60,162 nt of DNA from Accumulibacter sp031732795 (lineage in GTDB: Bacteria > Pseudomonadota > Gammaproteobacteria > Burkholderiales > Rhodocyclaceae). A model generated the notes under the pieces. The model made no database searches and had not been told where the DNA came from. It saw only the letters and a program-made list of their open reading frames with translations. The stretch lies in contig JAVMKC010000109.1 in assembly GCA_031732795.1 (NCBI GenBank), forward strand, positions 1 to 60,162. The letters run 5' to 3'. Position numbers and translations under genes: made by a program. Of the stretch, positions 54,292 through 60,162 are shown in pieces. The first letter of the stretch is position 1, and each line of letters opens with the position of its first letter.

Positions 54292-55787
54292 CAGAGATTT
54301 CCTGGCAACTTCTCGGCGGCTATCCGCTGCTGGCGACGCTGCAGGCGTTGCCACTACTGACGGCCGTCCTGCTGGCGGCGATCCGCAAACACGATCTGGC
54401 GCTGGGAATCGGCCGGCTGAGCGCGCTGGTCGAACTGGCACTGGCGGTCGATCTGTACGCCCGCGTCGACGTCTCGCACGGGGTGCTTCATTTTGCCGAA
54501 CGGATCGACGTTTTGGCTTACCACGTCGGGGTCGATGGGATCAGCGTGCTGTTCATTCTGCCGACGGCCCTGCTCGGCGTGCTGCTGTCGTTCTACGGCA
54601 TGGCCCGCCAGCAGGTGACTCCGGTGCATTTGTTATGCGTGCTGCTGGTCATCGAATCGTCGCAGATGATCATGCTGACGACGCTCAATCTGTTGTGGTT
54701 CGCCGGCGCGTCGGCGTTGCAGTTCGCCCTGGTCGGCTATCTGCTCTGGCGCTGGGCGTCGGCGCGCGAAGAGAATCTGGCGCTGTCGCGTTTTCTGCAA
54801 TATCAATTGTTCGGCTGGTTCCTGTTCGTCGCCGGCGCGGTGGTGCTCGCCTGGAGCCAGGCCGACGCCGTCGGCGGTCGCTGGACCTTCGACCTGTTCG
54901 ACATGCTGGCCGCGCCGCAGATCGGCAAGTATCAGTCGGTGGCCTTCTACCTGCTGTTCTACGGGTTGGCGGTGCGTACGCCGTTGTTTCCGCTGCACGG
55001 CTGGCTGCCGAATTCCGCCGGCCAGGGGCTGGTCGCCGTCGGGCCGGTGCTGCTGCTCGGCGTCAAGGTCGGCATCTACGGCATGGCGCGCTTCCTGTTG
55101 CCGCTGACCGCCGAGGCGGCGATCCTCTGGCAGCCTTACGTGGTCGCTTTCGCGATGGTCGGCGTCTTTTTCGCGGCGATTCTTGCGTTCCGGCAGGCCA
55201 ATCTGCGGCGGCTGCTGGCGTTTGCCGTCGTCAGTCATACCAGCCTGATCGTCATCGGACTGTTCACCCTGCGCCCGGCCGGATTGCAGGGCGCTTTGCT
55301 GCTGGCGGTCAATTTCGGACTGGCGGCGACGGTGATGTTTCTGATGGTCGGCTACGTCTATCGGCGTACCGGCACCACTGCGCTCGAACAACTCGGTGGG
55401 CTGTTCGACCGCCTGCCGTTCATCACCATCGCCTTCCTGATCGGCGGCCTGTCGATCCTCGGCATGCCCGGCACGCCGGGTTTCGACGCCGTGCACCTGG
55501 TTCTGGAAGCCTCGATCGAAACCTTCGGCGCCCTGCCGACGATCGCCACCGCGCTCGGCAACGTCGCCGCCGCCGGGTTTCTGCTGTGGGCGTTTCAGCG
55601 CGCTTTTCTCGCGCCGCGGCCGCGCGATCTGCCGGCAGCCCGCATCACGCCGACCAGCCGCGCCGAATATTTCGTCGGCGGCGCCACTTTGCTGGTCCTG
55701 CTGGCGGCGGGCTTTTACCCCGAACCGTGGCTGAAACTGACCGATACCGCCACCCAGTTGCTGGCGGCGTATTTCCCGCATGGCTGA
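54288..55787 (+). CDS. Second NuoM-like subunit of the DAB-like operon, lacking key charged residues
   Basis: 499 aa, about 14 hydrophobic segments. Family features are HVGVDGISVLFILPTALLGV, PLFPLHGWLPNSAGQGLVAV, LLGVKVGIYGMARFLLPL and FRQANLRRLLAFAVVSHTSL. The helix that carries the essential Glu in NuoM reads LLWFAGASALQFALVGYLLW here, with no acidic residue. The Lys before PL.PLHGWLP is Arg (VRTPLFPLHGW). The later Lys in LLGVKVG is kept. It may be a structural subunit or pump by another route. It overlaps dabB by 4 nt and the next gene by 8 nt. Confidence 0.85.
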   Translation: MTEISWQLLGGYPLLATLQALPLLTAVLLAAIRKHDLALGIGRLSALVELALAVDLYARVDVSHGVLHFAERIDVLAYHVGVDGISVLFILPTALLGVLLSFYGMARQQVTPVHLLCVLLVIESSQMIMLTTLNLLWFAGASALQFALVGYLLWRWASAREENLALSRFLQYQLFGWFLFVAGAVVLAWSQADAVGGRWTFDLFDMLAAPQIGKYQSVAFYLLFYGLAVRTPLFPLHGWLPNSAGQGLVAVGPVLLLGVKVGIYGMARFLLPLTAEAAILWQPYVVAFAMVGVFFAAILAFRQANLRRLLAFAVVSHTSLIVIGLFTLRPAGLQGALLLAVNFGLAATVMFLMVGYVYRRTGTTALEQLGGLFDRLPFITIAFLIGGLSILGMPGTPGFDAVHLVLEASIETFGALPTIATALGNVAAAGFLLWAFQRAFLAPRPRDLPAARITPTSRAEYFVGGATLLVLLAAGFYPEPWLKLTDTATQLLAAYFPHG

Positions 55788-57282
55788 ACTGACTTCCTTT
55801 CCCTTGCTGAGCGTCTTGCTGGCGCTGCCCTTGGGCGGTGCGCTGCTGACGATGGTCATTCGCCGGGCGCCCTGGGCTCAGGGGATCGCCCTGGCCAGCG
55901 CGCTGGCGACGCTGGGCTGGTCACTGCTGATCGTTGCCGCTTTCGATTCGACCAACGACAGCTTCCAGTTGATCGATTCGGCGTCATGGATCGCCGGTCT
56001 GGGCATCGACTACCGGGTCGGCGTCGACGGGCTGTCGCTGTTCTTTCTGCCGGCGACGGCGCTGATCTTCTGCGCCGCCATCGTCGCCAGTTGGCGGGTG
56101 AGGGCCAGTTCGCCGATGCCGCTGTCGCCTGGATTGTATTTTGCGCTGCTGCTGGCGTTCGAAACGAGCACCCTGGGGATTTTCTGCGCGCTGGATCTGA
56201 TCGTTTTCTTCTGCTTCTGGGAGTCCTCGCTGATTCCGCTCTATTTCCTGGTCAGCCTGTGGGGAATCGGCAGCGGCCGCCAGACGGCGGCGGTACGCTA
56301 CTTTCTGGTCATGCTCGCCGGCGGCGTGCCGCTGTTGTTCGGTTTGTTGATGCTGGTCTTCGGGCAGGCCAAAGGCGGTACGCTGGTTTTCGCCTTGCCG
56401 ACCCTGCTGGCCGGCACCTTGCCGGAAGGCACGCAATATGCCGTTTTCCTGCTGTTGCTGATCGGTTTCGGCGTCAAAGTGCCCTTGGTGCCCTTGCACA
56501 CCTGGCTGCCGGCGATGGCCATGGGCGCTCCGGCGGCGATCACCGCTCTCCTGGTCGGTTTGAAGCTCGGCGCCTACGGCCTGATCCGCTTCGCCATTCC
56601 GCTGGCGCCGCTGGCCGCCCGCGACCTGCAATGGCTGCTCGCCGGACTCGGTACCTTGGCAATCCTCTACGGCGGCGTCGCTGCGCTGGTGCAGAGCAAC
56701 CTGCGCGGCGTGCTGGCGTATTCGAGCGTCGCCCATGTCGGACTGGTCATCCTCGGCCTGTCCACGTTTTCGGCATCCGGGCTGCAGGGCGCGCTGCTGC
56801 TGCTGCTCAATTTCAGCCTCTGTTCAGGCAGCGCTTTTCTGGCGCTGTCGTTCCTGCACCGCCGCACCGGTTCGACCGACATCGGCCAGCTCGGCGGGGT
56901 AATCCACCACCTGCCGCTGCTCTCCGGCTTCTTCGTGTTCTTCGGCCTCGCCGGCATCGGTCTGCCGGGCACGCTCAGTTTTCCGGCCGAATTGCTGATC
57001 ATCGTCGCCGCCTTGCACAGTCACACCGGTGCCGGCTTGGCCGCGCTGTTCGGTACCGTCCTGGCGGCCGCGGCGGTACTGGCGCCGTTCGGACAGGCTT
57101 TCCTCGGTCGGCCGCGCGTGCCGGAACTGGCCGACGCAGCGGATCTCCTGCCTCGTGAACAGGCGGTGCTGCTGGTGCCGGCGCTGCTGACGGTACTGAT
57201 CGGGGTGTATCCGAAACCGGTTCTCGATTGCTTGCGCCCGGCCGCTGAAGCCTGGGTGGCGGGTCTGGCCGGATTGCTGTAG
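55780..57282 (+). CDS. Third NuoM-like subunit of the DAB-like operon
   Basis: 500 aa, about 14 hydrophobic segments, overlapping the previous gene by 8 nt. Unlike its upstream neighbour it keeps the pumping residues: the Glu in VFFCFWESSLIPLYFLVSLW, the Lys in GFGVKVPLVPLHTWLPAMAM and the Lys in LLVGLKLGAYGLIRFAIPL. RGVLAYSSVAHVGLVILGLS is the usual later helix. It closes the operon. With the other NuoL/M-like genes it gives four antiporter-like subunits for one DabA. Confidence 0.88.
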   Translation: MAELTSFPLLSVLLALPLGGALLTMVIRRAPWAQGIALASALATLGWSLLIVAAFDSTNDSFQLIDSASWIAGLGIDYRVGVDGLSLFFLPATALIFCAAIVASWRVRASSPMPLSPGLYFALLLAFETSTLGIFCALDLIVFFCFWESSLIPLYFLVSLWGIGSGRQTAAVRYFLVMLAGGVPLLFGLLMLVFGQAKGGTLVFALPTLLAGTLPEGTQYAVFLLLLIGFGVKVPLVPLHTWLPAMAMGAPAAITALLVGLKLGAYGLIRFAIPLAPLAARDLQWLLAGLGTLAILYGGVAALVQSNLRGVLAYSSVAHVGLVILGLSTFSASGLQGALLLLLNFSLCSGSAFLALSFLHRRTGSTDIGQLGGVIHHLPLLSGFFVFFGLAGIGLPGTLSFPAELLIIVAALHSHTGAGLAALFGTVLAAAAVLAPFGQAFLGRPRVPELADAADLLPREQAVLLVPALLTVLIGVYPKPVLDCLRPAAEAWVAGLAGLL

Positions 57283-57458
57283 CGACCGCCGATCGACGCC
57301 GCTCCGATGAGGATCGACGATGCGCCCGTGGCGCCGGTGAGCGGCCCGCAATGGCGGCTGCCTGATGCGATGTGGCCCCGGCTTGGCGTAATATCGGGTC
57401 AAGGGCTGGCACCATGACCGTAGCGAGCCCGCTGTCGCCAGGAAAGGAGCCGGCGGAG

Positions 57459-58100
57459 ATGAACAAACCCTACGCCGCCGCCTGCGACCGCAATCGGGAA
57501 CCGATTCTGGCGGTATTGCAGGATTATTTCAGCGACCGTCGGCGGGTTCTCGAAATTGGTAGCGGCACCGGCCAGCACGCGGTGTTCTTCGCGGCACGAT
57601 TCCCGCACCTGTGCTGGCAAACCTCGGAGCGTCCGGAACACCTGCCCGGAATCCGCGCCTGGCTTGCCGAAGCGGCCCTGGAGAATACGCCGCCACCGCT
57701 GGCGCTCGACGTCGGTGACCCTTTTCCCGCCCGTGGTTTCGACGCGCTGTTCAGCGCCAATACTTTGCACATCATGCCCTGGCTGATGGTATGCCGCCTG
57801 TTTGCTGCCCTGCCGACGGCGCTCGTCGATGGAGCGCTGGTCGTCATTTACGGCGCGTTCAACTATGACGGCCGTTTCACCAGTACCAGCAACGCCGCAT
57901 TCGACGCCCAATTGAAAGCCACGGCGGCGCACCAGGGAATCCGCGATTTCGAACAGGTTGCCGAACTGGCGACCGCGGCCGGGCTCCTCCTGCTCGAAGA
58001 CCGTGCCATGCCGTCCAACAACCGCTGCCTGGTATGGCGCAAAAACACCGCTGGAACCATCGACCCACATCAGAAAGGAGAAGCGAATGGCTGGCTTTGA
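57459..58100 (+). CDS. DUF938 family class I SAM-dependent methyltransferase
   Basis: 213 aa. It starts MNKPYAAACDRNREPILAVL, then VLEIGSGTGQHAVFFAARFP holds the SAM-binding Gly motif, followed by WQTSERPEHLPGIRAWLAEA and DALFSANTLHIMPWLMV, all characteristic of the DUF938 family of unknown substrate. The ATG at 57459 lies 9 nt after GGAG and matches the family start; the open frame extends upstream to 57372. Its last codons overlap the next gene by 14 nt. The C-terminal tail after CLVWRK is not conserved in my recollection. Confidence 0.85.
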   Translation: MNKPYAAACDRNREPILAVLQDYFSDRRRVLEIGSGTGQHAVFFAARFPHLCWQTSERPEHLPGIRAWLAEAALENTPPPLALDVGDPFPARGFDALFSANTLHIMPWLMVCRLFAALPTALVDGALVVIYGAFNYDGRFTSTSNAAFDAQLKATAAHQGIRDFEQVAELATAAGLLLLEDRAMPSNNRCLVWRKNTAGTIDPHQKGEANGWL

Positions 58101-58422
58101 AAACTACTCGCAGGATGTTCAGGAAATCGAACTGGAAATCGAGCGTAAAGGCATTGCTCTGGGCATCGACTGGCAGGACGACGGCCAGGTCCGCGCGCTA
58201 GCCCGCGAAGCGCTCGATTACTCGGCCGATCACGACCGATTTTCGGCCACCGCCCCGCTCGACCACCGTCGGATGGCCAAAGTCGAACTCTTCGGCCTCG
58301 CCGGGCTGATGTTGCGGACGATGGAAGAAAGCGCCGGAATGGGCGTCGAAAGCCACGGCGGTGCGGCGTGGAAAGCCTTCGCCCGGGCGCTGTGGGCCGA
58401 GGCGGATATGCGCAAGACCTGA
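58087..58422 (+). CDS. Small conserved-looking protein of unknown function
   Basis: 111 aa, with a strong AAGGAG site 6 nt before the ATG and a 14-nt overlap with the methyltransferase gene, so it is very probably translated. It is acidic and mostly helical (YSQDVQEIELEIERKGIALG, then MAKVELFGLAGLMLRTMEES), has no signal peptide or membrane segment, and contains a single-domain pattern I do not recognise. Co-translation suggests a link with the DUF938 protein. Confidence 0.75.
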   Translation: MAGFENYSQDVQEIELEIERKGIALGIDWQDDGQVRALAREALDYSADHDRFSATAPLDHRRMAKVELFGLAGLMLRTMEESAGMGVESHGGAAWKAFARALWAEADMRKT

Positions 58423-58546
58423 ACGCCACCCCTTTCAAGATCTTATTGAGAGATTCGCTGTACGATGCTGATTTCAAATTTGAATTAGGAGATCTGAAAT
58501 CTGGCAAGCGGTTGTTGCGCGATTTGAGCGGCACTGACCGGCGAGC

Positions 58547-59854
58547 GTGATGGCCCAGGCGGCACTGGAGCCGGCGATGCCCGCATCCTGGGTGGACGAG
58601 GTGTTCGAGGAGCAGCGTCAGTACTTGCTGGAGCTGATGTTCTCCACGATCGTGGAGCTGACGTCGACGATACGCAGTTACCAGTCCGGCAGGCTCGCTC
58701 ATCCAGCCGCGCGGCCACCGTCGCCAGCCGTTGCACGCTGCTTCGCACCAGCCCACGCAGAACCGCCGGTTCAGCGCGCTTGAGCTTGTCGTACAGCGCC
58801 GCCAGCGACACCGGCAAGTGCTCCAGCTTGCGCGCCGCCGCGTGCAGCGACGGCCACCCCAGTGTGAGCAGCGTTTCAACCTCTTACCAGCCAGCGAGAA
58901 GCGGCTACAGTCGCTACGCGGCCATCGGGAAGCGGCGTTGCCGGGTCACAGCCTGGTGGTCTACGACCAGGACCTGGGTTTGGTGTGCGACGGGGTGGCG
59001 TGCGAGGACACGCACGAGAGCGAGCGCGTTGGGGTACAGCCGCTGCTCGTGGACAGTTGTGGATCGCCCACCGACACTTCTGTACCCACGCCATCCTGCA
59101 AGGCTTCAGCCAAGCGGGGGCGAGCTTGATCGTGCGCGAGCATGCGCGCTACCCCCACTTGATTGAACAGGGCGCCTGGGGCGAGGCCACGCGCATCGAC
59201 ACCGGCCGCGTTGTCGAACAGGCGATCCAGTTCCAGGGCATCCACGATCCGGCAGCGCCAGCCCCGGTGGCCTGGCGCCGCATCGCGATCACCTTGAATT
59301 CACCCACCGAGGCGGGTGAAACCGTGATCCGGCTGTGGGCCCATCTGCCTGCGACCATCGATGCGGCAACCATTGCCGCGCTGTACCGCAAACGCTGGCG
59401 AATTGAAGGGATGTGTCAGCGCCTGGGGTCGGTGCTGCACAGCGAGATCAAGAGCCTGGGTCACCCGCGGGCTGCGCGGCTGGGCTGCACGGTGGCGGTG
59501 TTGGCCTACAACGTATTGTCGCTGCTTCAGCGGGCCGCCGAATGTGCGCATCGCCCAGAGCAGCCGCGGCTGGAGGTGTCCACATACCACCTGGCCGAGC
59601 ACGTCAAAAGTGGCTACGAAGGCATGCTCATCGCCGTGCCCGCCGAGCACTGGCCTGAGGCAACACGGGAAACCACCGAGTCGCTGGCTGAACGCCTGCT
59701 GCGCTTGGCACGTCGGATTCTGCCCAAGCAGGTGGCCACAAGCAAAAGCGTAAAAAATATCAAAAAACCAAATGATTACGTCGATTTTCGCATTGCCAGA
59801 TCACATGTCTCGACGGCACGTGGGCTCAAACAAGCCAGTGGGGAAAGACCTTGA
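58547..59854 (+). pseudogene. IS4-family transposase, broken by an internal inversion and frameshifts
   Basis: Pieces of one DDE transposase lie in several frames and on both strands. Plus strand from 58547: LEPAMPASWVDEVFEEQRQY and FSTIVELT. Then about 58662-58873 is inverted: on the minus strand it reads LHAAARKLEHLPVSLAALYD and KLKRAEPAVLRGLVRSSVQR, ending LRIVD. Plus strand resumes with LLPASEKRLQSLRGHREAAL and LVVYDQDLGLVCDGVACEDT. After a frame change near 59050 it continues QLWIAHRHFCTHAILQGFSQ, then RIAITLNSPTEAGETVIRLW and the YREK-like box LYRKRWRIEGMCQRLGSVLH, to the stop at 59852-59854. It cannot encode an active enzyme. Confidence 0.85.
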
Positions 59855-59889
59855 AAGGAGTGGACCTGAGCGCCCGAGCTGGCGGGCAC

Positions 59890-60045
59890 CGCCCGCCAGC
59901 GTATTCCGGTGAAAACCGCCGCAAATTCCAATCGAATACAGGTCACCAATCCCAGCGCAAACCCTGCCACTTATTCCGCTTGAATCCCAGCCAGTCATTC
60001 CATTCCAAAGTCGGCCACTGATTCCGATGACGTGCCACCGGCCGG
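59890..60045. repeat. Degenerate ATTCC-containing repeats, possible IS21-type element end
   Basis: A short motif of the form GCCACTnATTCCGnTG recurs at intervals of about 20-28 bp (ATTCC at about 59904, 59926, 59974, 59996 and 60020, with related ATCCC between). Such multiple terminal repeats are usual at the ends of IS21-family elements, so an istAB element may begin beyond the window. From 60045 to the end nothing else is recognised. Confidence 0.4.
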
Positions 60046-60162
60046 CAGGTTTGATTTTTTGATTTATGAAATGGACGAAGATCGGTCTGTGGAGCTGGTG
60101 AATTAGTCTGAAGTTCCTGGCTTCCACCTGATGCCAGCCGTCGGCAAGCCCCTGTTGTGCTT

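Overview
The window is GC-rich chromosomal DNA from a betaproteobacterium. The gene complement (short-form HisG with HisD, isocitrate lyase, a fused B12 acyl-CoA mutase, an MSHA-type pilus cluster, a DAB-like module) and the codon style fit Rhodocyclales best, for example Accumulibacter/Dechloromonas relatives. That placement is inference from gene content, not a phylogeny. A 100-N run inside the CRISPR array shows the sequence is a draft scaffold.

Layout. 1-1150 is debris: a frameshifted chemoreceptor tail, then an hsdR remnant joined to the last part of an IS256-type transposase. 1329-6388 holds hisG-hisD, aceA behind a good sigma70 promoter and a perfect palindrome, and an Old Yellow Enzyme reductase. 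6570-18564 is a complete type I-C CRISPR-Cas locus transcribed leftward: cas3, then (small ORF)-cas5c-cas8c(with internal cas11c)-cas7-cas4-cas1-cas2, a leader and an array of about 49 repeats. 18748-24665 holds mutY, a flavin reductase, a TPP riboswitch with thiC, and gltX. 24779-36643 is an MSHA/type IV pilus cluster interrupted by a glutathione transferase gene. 36826-47943 holds an MFS transporter, a chemoreceptor with a C-terminal hemerythrin domain, icmF divergent from an AraC regulator, a FeeM-like acyltransferase fused to PilZ, a DyP peroxidase and an acylphosphatase. 48060-57282 is a tightly overlapped five-gene operon: one DabA (DUF2309) with four NuoL/NuoM-like membrane subunits. 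57459-58422 holds a DUF938 methyltransferase and a small unknown gene. The window ends in a decayed IS4-type element carrying an internal inversion, and what looks like an IS21-type end.

The most notable find lies in the cas3-cas5c intergenic region. A degenerate CRISPR repeat there keeps a stem-loop and the exact 11-nt crRNA 5' handle. It is followed by a 34-nt spacer-like segment and a Rho-independent terminator, and sits behind its own extended -10 box. Its spacer start matches a site next to a TTC trinucleotide, at positions 1-5 and 7-10 with a mismatch at position 6, and this site overlaps the -35 box of the cas operon promoter. This looks like a Cascade-guiding regulatory RNA (CreR/CreA type) that represses the cas operon. 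A small hydrophobic ORF lies between that promoter and cas5c and could be a toxin or an accessory protein.

Coordinates of promoters, hairpins and start codons were read by eye. No database search was run, so family names rest on recognised motifs and gene order.
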